DNA of 64,000 bases, taken from NCBI GenBank assembly GCA_019787685.1, contig JAHNUO010000004.1, forward strand, positions 310,001 to 374,000. Direction: 5' to 3'. Within the stretch, counting starts at the first letter, position 1. Every line of letters starts with the position of its first letter. The stretch is from Chiua virens (taxonomy: Eukaryota; Basidiomycota; Agaricomycetes; Boletales; Boletaceae). This document shows, piece after piece, positions 1-12,339 of this stretch. The translations under genes and the position numbers were made by a program. The notes under the pieces are model-generated. The model was not told the origin of the DNA and made no database searches. It was given only the letters and a program-made list of their open reading frames with translations.

Positions 1-1776
1 ACGTTTCGTGAGTTTTGTTCTTCTGTGCTTGTATGCATATTGAGATACTCTGAAGTGGTCAAGTGACGACCTTGTACAACTACCAGAATGTCAAGAATGC
101 GTGGTGTATATCGGGGGTTGTTTCTGCCTCGCGTGCGATCGCCATCGTTGCGATCCTCAAAACAATGTCGCTTTACGATGGCACGTCGTTGCCTGCAATC
201 CCGATCCATCCCTGAACTGACCATTCCGTCGGCAGACATCAGTGACGGTTGTCAGACTGTGATGACATTCTATGTGGCCTCGCTCCCATCTGTCATTGGG
301 CCACACTTCAAAGCACCAGACGTTGTTTATCTGGCTCGGCAATGGTTGGATACGTCCAGTATGTACGATTTAATCCACTTGTCTTCATGTGCATAATTTT
401 GCGTACAGATGAGCTGCGACATGCAGCGAGGCTCTTGTTCGATGCAGGCGTGGTCAAGCTTTCCGACGAGGAAAGCACCGCGTTGGTGGACGCCTGGCAA
501 CATCACCGTCAGTAACGCGTCCTGCCGTCGGACCTCTTCATATGCCATACTGACTTGATCCGTAGTACCATGTCTGCAGCCCTCTGCCGATCAAGACTCG
601 AAGCAATCCGGACTCGCACTCTTCCTTTGCGGCTACATGGCTGTTGAGAAGTACAGTCTCCTTTCGACAAGGTGTGTCTTCTGCCTGCCTGTGCCTCTGC
701 TGGACTCATCGGTGTTCCCATCTAGTGCTCTCGTGGACATTTCCAAATCGATCTCGTTATACTTGCATGACGACACGTCGAGCCATCGCACCCTCGCCAT
801 CGACCTCTGTACCAAAGGTTTCCATATCTGGCAACACTACGTCGATAGCATTGCCCTCTTGCGCGCACTCTTCGCACTCGCGACCAACATGCGAAAAGAG
901 AGCATTTCCGCCCAAAACTTTGGACCACACGCGCGCTCGGCGGTATTGCAAATCGCGACACAACACACAGCGCTGTTCATGACGGTGTTGACATTAGACA
1001 TCCTCAACCCAAGATCAGTCGCAGAACGGAAGAGCGTGATGCAGTTGGTGGCAATTTTGATACGCAAGGTAAGTCGAAATCGCCCTGGCGCGCGTTTTAG
1101 CTGACGGGATGCGACAGCGGCCGCTGATTCTGTACCCGCACTTGCCACGGTTGATGGAGGCGGTGGTCAAGTCTCTCGATCCGAATTCAACGTCGAGCCG
1201 GGATGCCGTGCTCGACACGGCGACCGAAATCATCGGACACGTCGTCAAAACGTACGTCTCTCCTCCTTGCCCGGTCCACATCCTGACACCCTCCTGGCAG
1301 CTTTCCGACCGTCGATTTTCACACCCCGACCCAACGCCTGGCGGTGGGCACCGCCGAAGGCGCCTTCATCATGTACGACCTCAAATCGGCCACCCAGCTC
1401 TACGTCCTCGAAGGCCACACCCATCGCCCGACCGCGTGCGCGTTCTCTGCCGACGGTCGGCGTCTCGTCACCGTGTCACTCGAGGAGGGCGTCGTGCGGG
1501 TGTGGAAAGTCGGCCCGAGCTTTGCGAGCGCGCTGTTACATCCCGGGCGGCCGCCGAAGCAGGGCGAGATGGGATCGCGGCCGTACAAGACATTTCCGTT
1601 CAACGTTGGCGATGATGGTAAGTTGGTTGTTTACGACTGAGATTCGGCGCTGAGATCTTGGTTTTACAGCCAACATGACGATCGCGGGGACGCTCGAATG
1701 GGTGCGATTCGAATGGGTCTCGGATCGAAGCGTTCGATTACGGATACGGGAGAGTACGTTGTCGTTTAGCGCGTAA
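1..1776 (+). CDS. WDR7/rabconnectin-3-beta-like WD40 protein, C-terminal part
   Basis: This is the 3' end of a large gene entering from the left edge. Spliced exons fit at <1-7, 87-358, 409-507, 566-671, 726-1068, 1118-1251, 1301-1617 and 1670-1776, all with GT-AG introns of 49-79 bp, giving about 460 residues. The helical part contains stretches such as ALFLCGYMAVEKYSLL and MEAVVKSLDPNSTSSRDAVLD, followed by two WD repeats (VGTAEGAFIMYDLKS and ACAFSADGRRLVTVSLEEG). This arrangement is that of fungal homologues of WDR7, a partner in vesicular V-ATPase regulation; the functional role is inferred from the family. One oddity is in exon 87-358: the frame shifts by one base in the CCC run at 210-212, and conserved residues continue only if one C is skipped. 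This could be a sequence error or a real lesion. Confidence 0.72.
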
Positions 1777-2317
1777 TCGAGTGCATGCGTCGACCATGAA
1801 CAGTGTGGTGCGTTATGTTCGTTACCCCCGGAGCTTACTTGGCTGGCGAGTTGGTCTGGGACGACGACAAATCGCCGAGAACGCGTATGTTTATGTACGT
1901 TTTACACACGAAGCCAACCTTGCAAGGCGATGATACTGCAGTATTCTACAAAAAATATCTTGCAACCGTCTCCACGGACCTGTCGATTTCTACGATTGTG
2001 GGTGTACCGTCTATTGTGATCATGATTGTGATCCACGTTCATCACGACATGGCATTCAATTGACATTCACACATGTTCAGTAAACCGTGCGCTTTGGCTC
2101 CAAGTCGACCACAAACACACGACTCAACATAGAGTTTACTAGTACAAATCATCGATCGTCAACGGTCAGGGACAAGGCCGACTACGATGTAAATATTTAA
2201 CAACCCCGTAGGACATGGAGTGTAAAGGGTGGCTAGAAACCTCATCAAGGATAGAACAGATCGAACGCCCCACTATGGAAGGCCTCGTCGCTAAATTTCA
2301 CTTGGAAAGAACGTTAG
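1777..2317. other. intergenic, convergent gene ends
   Basis: This 541-base stretch lies between the convergent ends of the WDR7-like gene and the small secreted protein gene. It should hold both 3' untranslated regions. I see no convincing ORF, repeat or RNA gene in it. Confidence 0.5.
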
Positions 2318-2772
2318 CTACGAGACGCGTATGGGACGCGCAGACGCACATTCAATGACATAGGACGTATCGTCGGGGGAAACCGACTCCACGGGGATTT
2401 GGAACTGAGCTATGCCATTCTGAATATTGGTGACGTTACCCAACTTGACGACTACGCTTGCTCAATGGCGATGTTGGGTGACGCGGACGAGAGACGTACC
2501 AAATGATCCCAATCCACTTGGACGTATATCTCTGAGATATAACCCGGCCGACGCGTGTACGTCGCTGTCGACGGTCCTGCGAAGGAGACGGTTTGAGGAG
2601 GCTCGTATAAGAATGCGTCGACATACCATTTGGCATGGTGGGTTTCAGCTATGTCCAACCTTGCTCCTTCGTACGGGTAGGTAAACTGGATCGGATCCGT
2701 AGAAGAGAGTATACGCAATGCCGACACGCTGGCCACGAGGGCACACAAGGAAACGAGATGCTTGTAAAACAT
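2318..2772 (-). CDS. small secreted protein, copy 1
   Basis: The start ATG is at 2772, giving a hydrophobic signal peptide (MFYKHLVSLCALVASVSA). Exon 1 is 2500-2772 and exon 2 is 2318-2443, joined across a 56 bp intron (donor GTACGT, acceptor CAAG), for 132 residues. The mature part is a single beta-rich domain with YPYEGARLDIAET near the start and FQIPVESVSPDDTSYVIE near the end. This spacing resembles the Kre9/KNH-like or Ser-Thr-rich cell-wall protein fold, but I cannot assign it firmly. No GPI tail is visible. A paralogue with the motif WYVDAFL in common lies at 63600 to the window end. A TATAAATA box sits 49 bases upstream of the ATG. The splice is inferred because reading on without it meets a stop at 2452-2454. 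Confidence 0.6.
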
Positions 2773-2820
2773 GATAAAAATTGAAGACGTGGATGATGAA
2801 CACATGGGAGACTCGGGACG

Positions 2821-2828
2821 TATTTATA
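2821..2828 (-). promoter_or_regulatory. TATA box of small secreted protein gene, copy 1
   Basis: TATAAATA on the minus strand lies 49 bases upstream of the ATG at 2772. A similar CATAAATA lies upstream of the paralogue at 63600. Confidence 0.55.
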
Positions 2829-4095
2829 CCTCGTTCGACGGATGGCGCTGGGGGCTCTACTGAAGCAAATTGTCATCGAGGTGCTGGAGTTCAGGTCACG
2901 AGCTCGAGGGCCTGCATATGGGGTGAAGACACGAGTCGGCATGTCAGTCCAAAACACGTCAAGAGGCATGTTTCACCAATAATAAGGTAGGAAGATCGTA
3001 AACGAAGGGACTCTGTCGGCAGTACGCTTCTGTGTGTTGTCGATCATGATAGTGGTTGTGTTGTGCCACGTATTCAAATTGTTTCACTGATGGTGTGCGA
3101 GTTTAAGACGACTTGTTTTCCGGGTCCATCTTTTTCCTGCCCATTGCGACATCCGAGGAAACCTAAATTACAGCTTCATCAATGTCACTTATATTAGTAT
3201 GGAAACTCTCGAGATGGTGGTATACCACGAGCCTAGCGGCCACACACTAGCGGTTGCTCAGGCTGTCACGGTTAACCATTGTTGAGGCGCTGCCAATAAC
3301 TCACCGCTCATTGAAGTTAACATTGACCAGCTTTCCATACAAGGTTAAACTCGGAAGCGCGATCGACACAGCGTCACCGCTTGAAGCTTGGGGTGTGAAG
3401 AGCACGCGGTCACGCGGGTCATGTCAATGTGGTCGCTGCCTAGCCCTTGGAGAGGTATAAAAGTATCCCTACTTCCTTCGAAATTAGCAAAGAGTTTAAA
3501 CAAGAACCTTCTGAGGACTCTTCTCCGTGTGACAACGTCACACTTGAAGTTCACACTGGGTCACTGAATCATGATGGATGATGCATCATTGATGCTTTCA
3601 TAAAATGTGCCTGCACACTATATATCAGAACCAAAAAGTGGTCGCACTCTCGGGCCGATGACATTATTCATTCAGTTCAATTGATCTGATCTACTCTAAA
3701 GAATAAAGCAGTTTGGCTGACAATGACGAGGATGATGAGGATGAAGTTGAGGACAGGGGAGTAGGGGTAGAAAGACGAGGAACATGTTGTTAAGTTGGGT
3801 TTTCAAGTTTATACAGAGTAATGTCAAGAGTGTATGGGTCATGATAACTTATTATGGTTGGTATTCGTCATTTCTGTCGTTTGCTCGGGGCTCGATCTGT
3901 AGATCCTGGTTCGGACCGGAACTCTCCATACTCAAAGTGCATTGACATTGTTCTTCTCATACAACTCGTCTACTAGCCCATGAAGGTCGTATCCCAATCA
4001 TCTCGCCATTTCAACATCGTAGAAACACAGCTGATAAAATAAGGTCCGATAAGAAAACGTCCACATGACCATTCACCCTTTCCACGGGCACGCCC
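2829..4095. other. intergenic, no gene recognised
   Basis: No reading frame here resembles a known protein. A TATAAAAG box occurs on the plus strand near 3457, but the first ATGs after it open only very short frames. It could drive a non-coding transcript or be a remnant. The left part should be the promoter region of the secreted protein gene and the right end the 3' region of the hexosaminidase. Confidence 0.4.
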
Positions 4096-6352
4096 TCATG
4101 CGTACAAGTCACATGCGTACGGGCGGAGGGCACACCACTCGGGTTGCAACGGGATCGCATTCACGCCTCTTTGAACCATGCGATACCGCATGTCCTGTCA
4201 CATATCCACGTCAGAATCAACTTACGTCAACGAGTAGGAGGCGCACCTGAAGACGAGGTAACGCCTCGGTCACATTAAACGGCGCCCCCGATGGCTGCTT
4301 CGCGCTCCAAAAGATCTCGGCTGAAGAGGCGGCACGCGGCCATACGATCGGGTCGAGGTTTTGTGCCCCGGACTGTTCAGTCCAAAGTAGCTGTTCGCCT
4401 AAATGTATCACAAGTACCGTCATTGCACTTCAACGGATTTGACGCGGACACGGAACGCACCTCCGAGAACGAGATGATATTGGGATTCCGTCAAGTTGGC
4501 GAGCGGGTCATAAGTGTAGGCCTGGGAACGGAAAAAGAAAAAACCATGAGTTCCGAGCCTCGAGGCAGTCCTGGCCATGCGTGAAGAAAACTGTCATAAA
4601 AGTTGCTCACCCAGGACCACGTTTTGAAAGGATCACACCAGCTGTTTCTATTAGCATACAAAGGGCACCGACGGCGTCAGTCCCCATTTATCGCACGCAG
4701 AACATGGCACATGACTTACCCTGCGGGGTAGTCTCCCAACCACCCACCTGCACCACAGTCCTATCGGGCATAGATCAGGAACAAGGGGGAGCAACATCAA
4801 AGCACCACGCGTACCAGATAAAAGTAGTTGGAAGGTGCCTGCACGAAGCGGTATCCCAATTCGGCCACGGCAGCAGCGTCCTCGGACGAAATCCAAACCC
4901 TGAAACAGGAATGAATCAGCAAAAGGTGACATCGCCGACATCAAAGGACGCACATGATGATGGTCTCGGGGGACAGCGTGAGGTTGAACTGGAGTACCAT
5001 TTCTTCCCAGACGACAGGCGTCTTGCCCTGGGCTATGAGTGCGCTGTGGGTGGTATTCGTAAACGACTGGAGGGCCTGGATGAGGGTGGTATTCGTCGAG
5101 TTGAGCTGCTGCTGTGTGAGGGTATCATTGACGTAGCAATTAGTATTGAGCTCGTCGCCACCGGTGCTAAAGTAACTCGAGGGCAGGGTCGCTGCGACGT
5201 CGGTCAAGAGATTGGTGGTAAAGTTGACGACTTCGGGAAGGGCGAACCGGAGTTGGCCGGCGGGTGGCTCATTGGCATACGTCGACCAGGGGGTCTCGTG
5301 GAAGCAAGCGACGTAATCGGGGTAGGTCTCACCAATGATCGCGGTGTGTCCTGGGGTATCGATTTCCTGAAAGGACCGCGTCAGTCAGGTCGCATCGCCA
5401 ACAGCCACCTGGACGCACCATGAGCACGTCGATACCACGCTACGAACGCGACAATGAGCGACGTGTGGGATGAGCATGGGAGGTTGCACGTACCTGAGCA
5501 GCATACTGCACAATGTACTGCACATCCTCCGGGCTGTAGGTGTTCTCGGCAGAGTAGGCACCGTTGGTAGCGAGCTCTGGGTACTGAGCAACAATGAGCG
5601 GGAAACTCTGACTGTCGGTGATATGCCAATGGAAAGTGTTGATCTTGACCCAGCTCATCGCGTCGAGCGTCCGAATCAAGTCCGGAACTGGGAAGCTACA
5701 CCGACGTCAAACTCATGGTCGACAAGAGAGACACGGGATACGCACTAGTGGCGCGAAGTATCGAGCTCGAGTCCACGGTAAACCTGCCATCGAGTCACGT
5801 CGGGCAAACATGGAAAAGAAGAACGCGACGCACATACGCAGGGGCATCCGTGATCGCGTACGGAGCCTCGAGGGTATAGGTCTTGCCATTATAATAATAC
5901 CACAGCTGGCCAAAGGTCGTCAAACCACGGTACAACCCCAGAGTGGAGTTGGCCGTCAAGGTCGCGGGACTGCCGTCGCCTGGGATCGTCAGGACGTACT
6001 CTTCGCTGCGGTTACCCAAGGGCTTGACAGACTCGGTGGAGATGCTGTTCACGGTCGCGCCTTTGGTGAGGGTGAGCTGGAGGGTGGTGAGGGTGGCGGC
6101 GTGGGTGAGAAGGGCAGAGTCGTTGGCGCCACGACCGACGACGAGACGGCCGAGTTTGTCATTTTGAAGGTAGTATTCTGCTTGTTCCACGGCTTGGTAG
6201 AGATCACCGGGTGCACCTTCGATGGCAACGTCAAAGTAAAATCCAGGGTTGATGAGGAGCGGTGTTGTGCCGGTTGTGAGCCCCGTCGGGATGGGCCACA
6301 GCGCGAGGGCACCGCGAAGGAGGGAAAGGAGGAGCAAGAGACGAAAAGCCAT
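4096..6352 (-). CDS. beta-N-acetylhexosaminidase, GH20
   Basis: This enzyme removes terminal N-acetylhexosamine from chitin oligomers and glycans (EC 3.2.1.52). Eleven exons fit in frame: 5834-6352, 5746-5783, 5695... down to 5494, 5419-5439, 4954-5366, 4815-4899, 4720-4760, 4611-4647, 4461-4521, 4247-4398 and 4096-4194. They total 1,668 bases, 555 residues, the usual family length. A signal peptide (MAFRLLLLLSLLRGALA) indicates secretion. Family landmarks are HWHITDSQSFPL, EIDTPGHTAIIGETYPDY, the catalytic Asp-Glu pair in FSTGGDELN, NEPPAGQLR, and the tryptophan sites VWEEM, VWISS and IFWSAKQP. Many NxT/S sites suggest N-glycosylation. Exon 4 is only 21 bases (RGIDVLM). The gene looks intact. 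Two long plus-strand frames over it are shadows. Confidence 0.93.
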
Positions 6353-6379
6353 GACATTATTGTCGATTAACCGACCATC

Positions 6380-6386
6380 TTTTATA
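6380..6386 (-). promoter_or_regulatory. TATA box of the hexosaminidase gene
   Basis: TATAAAA on the minus strand lies about 28 bases upstream of the ATG at 6352. If it sets transcription at the usual distance, the 5' leader is nearly absent. Confidence 0.45.
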
Positions 6387-6443
6387 CCAACGTGATGCGT
6401 TCGGTCATGTGTCACTATTCATAATAATCTCGGTGGGAGTCTC

Positions 6444-9400
6444 TTATCCAAATAGTCGACCAATACAGTTCTCCGCATCACACCGGCATTGGGCATACAC
6501 CGCTCGCTCTCGCACCATATCCATCCCCGCCTGCGTGGCCTGCTCAATCTCCTCCCGCTTCTCCTAGACCCCCGTTAATACCCACCATAATAGGATCATG
6601 TCTGCACTTACATCGATGTCACCATAGTATGAGAAACAGAGCTCTTCCCATGGCTCGACATCCCGTATCGTGAATACCGCCAACAAAGGCTTGTCCACAT
6701 CCGCATCGTCGATATAGCATGCGAAAATCTTGCAGTTCGGATCGCAACTGTGGTTCTGCCATACCCTTCACTACTCCCGTCCACCACACCAACGCACGCA
6801 CTCACCAAAAATCGTGTAAACTGTTCTCGTCTCCAATCAGTCCCAACCATCGTCCATTCGGTAGCTCACTCACGTTCCCAGCATGGTATGCATCCACCAC
6901 ATAAAGATTTTCCCAGTCATCCCCATTCTCCTCGTCAAACTTGAGATGATGAAAATCGATCGAGAACAAGTATGTCCGACCGTACAGGTCGTAGTATCTG
7001 TCAAACGTACGCAACTGTCCAGTCAACCACGCGTCACGACGTACCTGCCACGTTCATCGCCTTCCTGTTCCGTCAGCAGTTCGCCAGCATAGATCCCCAA
7101 GTACGTTCCCTTGGGTATTTTTTTGTTCCCAGCAGAGACTCCTATGCTACATTAGCATACCACACGCTCAACGATGTCGACAACTGTACCCCAGCCCTTG
7201 TTTTGCGTCCGCGCGATATGCACTGGCCACTTGCGCCCATTCTGCACCACCTACCGCGAAACACCTGTCAGCCCCCGAACGACAAAACAACACGCCATAT
7301 GCACGCACCCGGTTAGGACAATCGTCGTCACAGCGACAAAACCGATTGCATTCAAAAATGGGACACTCCAGCCGCTGCAACGCCCCCTTGTGATCATACA
7401 CAAACGGCGATCCAGGCCACGTCGGAGGTATTAACTGCTCATCGACATACCGTTTCACCCACTTGAACTGTCGTCGCGCACACGCGCAGTTGCCCTTGGG
7501 ATCGCACCGCCCCACACAGTCACAACTCTCTAGCCCTTTCACGTCCGGTGGCGACACACCTTCCGCGAACCACATCTCGTCCGTATAGTAAAACTCCCAC
7601 GCTGGCGTCACCTCTTCTCCAATATTGTTGTCATAGATCTCGATCGGTGGCGTGTCAGGCTGCCCGGCTATGGCTTCTCGTATGTGCGCTTCGAATACCT
7701 TGCGTCCCTGCTCCGAATTACGGAACCACTCTGGAAGTACCTTCAGGTGATCTTGCAATGAATGAGGAAGATTTTTCGCGAGCTTGTAGACCGGCGCCCG
7801 CTGTCGTTGTGCCGCCACGTGTGACTCCCACGTCAGAATGGGCTGCTGGCGAGCAGCATCGTCGTCTGTTGATGGTTGAGGCACGGTTGCAGGACGAGAA
7901 ACGAGGTCCAAGGGATCGGCAGAGGATGTTGTTGCTCTCGAAGGCGACCGCGAGTGCGCTGGGGGAACAGCAAGCGACGTGCTAGACACAGTCTTGCTAC
8001 TAGGACCACTAGGTACTTCCTCCGACTGTCCAACGTAAGCGCGACATAAACGAGATGATGCTCGACCACCTACCCCTGATTCACAACCATCACGATTATA
8101 TGTCGACAAAAGCGCATCACATTCATCAATCGAAGAGTTTCCGCCCGAATAATGTCGTTCGTGAAGGTGATTGTAACCACTATGTGGTTCAGCATCCATT
8201 GGAAATTCTGTGGCATCGTCCTCGGGAAGAACGAGATCAGGCGTTGTCTCGTGAGAGCAACTCTCGACAGGTGCAGGTTCAATCTCTTGTGGGTCGTTTT
8301 CTTCGACGGCGGCACCACCCGTGCTCTGAAAACACGTGAGATCAAGAGAGAACGAAGAACGAATGATTACCTTGTCCGACATATCCATCTCCACAACCTC
8401 CCGGTCTACGCTGTCCATGATTGGCGGCGGTACGGCCATTCGCGTTTCTGCCGCCTCCGCACTCTCCTGAGACAAATGCACCGACGCGAGTTCCTGCAAC
8501 GCATCTGCTGCATCCACCTCGTCCTCGGAAGCCGCCACTTCCTTCTCTTCCCCACCCTCCACGCCCGTCGAAGCGATGCCATTCTCATCCACATCCATCG
8601 CATGCTCAACCGCGTCGTTCACCTCGTTCACATCTCCAGCACTGCCTCCATCTGACACCGCGAACACATCCGTCCCCGTCCCCGTCCCCGTCGATCCCCC
8701 TTCCGAAAACCTCGGCTGTCTAGGCGGCCGCGGCAGCTCACTTCCCCACTCATCCCTCCCCCTCGGTGATGCCCGCACGATATACGCCTCAAACACCGCC
8801 GACGCCGACGCCCGCCTCGCATGCCTGGACCGCTGCGACACATTCCCGCCCACGTTCATACGCGAGAGCGACACCGTGGGCGAGCGAGACGCGTCCCCAC
8901 ACCTGTCCCTGCCGCGCACCTGAACGGGCGATATAAACGCTTCAAACGGAAGACCGTGCGCCTTGTCCTTGTGTCGCAAGGGGCCCGGTGCAGACATGGG
9001 CACCAATACCGGTGGAGAACGGCAGACGGTCGGCGTGTACGTTGTGTACGCCACCTTGGATGCCAACCCCGTCGTGTCCGCCGACGTCCCCACTTTTGAT
9101 GGCGTAGGAACCGCAACCGACTCCGCAGGCGCCTCCCGCCCGTCCTTGCTCGCGCTCCGCTTTGCCAACAACGACCGAAGCCCGTCCAAACTGGGCGTCC
9201 TCCCAAACGGTCTCGTGCTCGGCCGCGACGATCGGAAAGGCGAGCATGAGCGTGACTGTGAAGACGAACGCGGTGGCATCAGAACCTCGCCCGAACCTTG
9301 GCTTGTCTCCCTCGACGACACCGCTGCATGCGTAGTCAGGCCATGAACAAGGCACGGGTGGTCAAACGCACCTGTTGAACGACTCGCGTTTTGTTGCAAT

Positions 9401-12339
9401 TGGTCTCGACGCAGGTCATTGATCAGCTCGGCAAGGGACATGGGTGTACCTGGACGGGGCTGGCGCGGAGGTGCGATGAACGGACGACTGGACGAGCGAA
9501 CAAAAGGTTGGGGCGCCTCAGGTGGTCTGATCGGTGTTTCTGGAATAGACGGCGATGCGGACTGCGTTGGCGGTGGCAAACCGACATTGGCGACAGCAGA
9601 TGTAGACGGGCTTTGCTGGCCTGTAACAATTGGTACATCGACTGCTTGCTGAGTCGACATCGAAACGGGCTCCTCGGGCATGGACACCGACCCCGAAGCA
9701 GCATCCTTCTCCTGCATGTCAGCATTCCCAGTCTGGTTGTGTACCTCACCGACGGCAACGCTTGGAGGAGCCTCCACCGAGGGAGACACACCACTCTCGG
9801 CTTCCGTTTCTTGACGACTTTCCGCTAAAGTCACAGGTGCTTTCGCAGTTACCCGCGTACCCCCACCGAGTGCCCTCGAAAAGAACGAATTGTCTCTTGC
9901 TTCAGGCCGTTTGAATCGTATCCCCTTGTATAATGAGATATCCGGCATGACCAACGCGCCCATGCGCACGCGCGGTTGCGACGCGTTCGGGACCGACGCG
10001 GACGACCGCGGGCTTCCAGATGCCGAGGAAACCTTTTCTGATCCCGTCGCTGACGATGGCCGGTCCACAGGGATGGATGTCGACACCAATGCAGTGACAG
10101 GTACAGGCGCGACGGGGGACTGTGCTTCAACACTCGGTGAGCAGTTCTCCCGTGCCCCCCCACGCACATCCTGACTGAAAATCTCCCCACTCTCAGGTGT
10201 GTTCGGTGAACGCGCTTTCCGTGCGGGTGGTGCCACCTCGCCTGGGCCCCGAACCAGTTGCTGACTGAAAATCTCCCCACTCTCAGGTGTGTCCGGTGAA
10301 CGCGCTTTCTGTGCAGGCGGCCGATCATTCAGGCCCACGTCACTATCTTCGGGGCTCTGCATCCTTGTATCGTCATCCTCTTCGGCCTTGTCCACCGATA
10401 TTGGGTTTTCTTCGACGTTCTGCAATTGTGCATTCCCCCCTTCAACATGCGTCGGGTCCATGTCTGCCGACATGGATGAACCATCTTCTTCCCCGCCTTG
10501 GCCCGTTGACGTCGTAGGCCCATCCACAACCCCATCCATCCCTGTCCTCGCTTCCACCTCGTCCCTCCCGTGCATCGCATCCCCGTCCGTCCTCTCGTCG
10601 CCTAGTCGATCCAAGTTCAAATACGAATCGAAGAACGTATCCTCGCTCCCCTCGGCCACGCTCGCATTCGTAGTCGTATCCGCGGCGTCCACCGAAGGCT
10701 CTGATGAAGCCATCTCGGGTAACAGATCCAACGACGGCCCGATGCCGTCCCACGTGTCATTTGTGTCGTCGCCGGCGGTGTCAAAGAACGCGTCGTTAAA
10801 CGTGCCAAACGTGTAGTCTGGGGAAGGAGAAGAGTCACCCGCAGAGTCGGGCACCTCAGGAGGTGGCGATGGAGATGCCGGGACTACTGGTGGGTGTGGC
10901 GCTGTCGACGGCCCCTGAGACGAAACTTGCTGTGAAGTGACCCGCGACGTCGACGGCGAGGGTGCTATTGCGGGCACTGGTGGTGATGATGGTGCTGCTG
11001 CCGCCCTCTGAGGCGAAGAAGCGGCTAACGAAGATAGTGCCGGTGCAGATGCTGACGATGGTCCTACCGGCATCCTTTGAGACGACGATGGAGCCACCTG
11101 CGACGTCGGCGCTCTCTGAAAAGGTGCCGCTTGGGCAGCCTCCTCTTCACTATCCATAATCGTGATCACCTCCGCGTTCGCAGGTGGCGCCTTCCGCCGC
11201 TGCGTCACAGACACTGGTGGTTCGCCTTCCGAACCGCTCGGAATGACAATCGGGTCGTCCTTGCTCGCAGAGGCCCTCGCGTTGGGTCGAGAACCAGCAC
11301 CGTTTCGAAGGGGACGAGGTCGACGCGTCGAATCGCTCGAATCTGTTAGCTCGATCTGGTCACCACCTCGGTCTTTGGCGAGGTTAAGTGGGCGCATTTC
11401 CTTGTTCAAATTTGTACGTTTTGCTTTGAGGGACGAAAAAGGGTGAATGAATGTGTTGAACATGGCATATGTACACGACGTACTTTTCCCCTTGGGTCTG
11501 ACACGCGTCCACGCGACCATTGTGTCCTCCACGTTACCTGTAGACACGTCGATACAGACGAGATGTAAAGAGAATGCACGGATCGAGATACGAGGGTATC
11601 AGTTCACAGTCGAAAGACAAAAAACGACGACGCACTCGTCTGCGCATTCACCAGCAAATTGTTCGTCGTCACCTTGCGCATGTTCTTGGGCTGTACCGTC
11701 TGCTTTCGCGCCGTGGCATCCCGTCGCCCCCCATTTTGCTCGCGTGCCCTCTCGTTGTCCATCGCATTCAGCTTTTGAACCCGTTGCGACACCGACTCCT
11801 GAAAATCCGTGGATGACGATACCGCGCTACTCGTACTCGCAACACGCATCCCCGTCCCCCCTGGCTGCGTCTGAGGCATCCCATTCCCAACCACCGTCTT
11901 TTTCCGAGCCACGCCCGACGACGAGGGCACAGGCTGCGTCCGTGCGGGTACCGCGTGGCTCGCATGGCGCGGCCCATGCGATCGCGGCGGCGACCACGAC
12001 AGCGATCGACGGCCACTTGCACGCCCGTGCCCCTCCAAGTCCACCCGAGACAGCTTGCTCGGTTTGCGCGCCCCTTTTTCCCCTGGACTCTCCGCCGGCG
12101 CTTTTCGTTTCGAGATAGGAGGTTTGTGGATGCGATGTGTGTCATCGTCTTCGTCGTCGCCCATGTCGAGTTCTTCCTCTTGAAAATCGGACCAAGTGCT
12201 CGTGCGTGTGGATGGTGAGCTGCTTGGTGCGGGATCTGTAGTAAAGGGCAAGTCACGTTGCGCAACGGTGGTACGTTATTTGGTGCCACATACGAAGGAC
12301 AGTCCAAGTTGGACCTGGCGAGAACGCAATGCTTGTCAT
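6444..12339 (-). CDS. SET-domain histone H3K9 methyltransferase-like protein
   Basis: The proposed exons are 12315-12339, 11636-12235, 11484-11537, 7309-11423, 7190-7250, 7045-7141, 6874-6997, 6806-6820, 6612-6755 and 6444-6563. Removing three in-frame stop-free introns (9324-9371, 8326-8370, 8026-8073) from the long exon leaves 1,737 residues. About 1,480 N-terminal residues are low-complexity, acidic and Ser/Pro-rich. A pre-SET cysteine cluster follows (CDCVGRCDPKGNCACARRQ, then CPIFECNRFCRCDDDCPNR). The SET core has RTQNKGWG, YLGIYAGELLTEQE, FTRFLNHSCDPNC and ELCFSYYGD, and the post-SET motif CRCDAENCIGRLFG ends the protein. This order is that of SUV39/Clr4/DIM-5 enzymes, which mark heterochromatin, including at transposons; the substrate is inferred. 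The ATG at 12339 and its first intron are the least certain part. A TATAAAA lies near 12395. Confidence 0.85.
10160..10330 (-). repeat. tandem coding repeat inside the SET gene
   Basis: Two adjacent units of about 93 bases encode near-identical peptides: ARKARSPDTPESGEIFSQ (or a close variant) and ARKARSPNTPESGEIFSQ. Unit 1 includes about 10262-10325 and unit 2 about 10169-10232. The length is a multiple of three, so the frame is kept. It lies in the disordered N-terminal half. Confidence 0.75.

Noticed and set aside
3451..3600. A small gene after the TATAAAAG box near 3457.
   Set aside because: The ATGs downstream open frames of about ten codons; no peptide with a domain or signal peptide.
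4581..5423. A 280-codon plus-strand frame with ATG.
   Set aside because: It lies antisense over hexosaminidase exons that encode conserved GH20 motifs; its own sequence has no domain.
5618..6370. A 250-codon plus-strand frame.
   Set aside because: Antisense to exon 1 of the hexosaminidase; composition is a shadow of the signal peptide and GH20 N-terminal domain.
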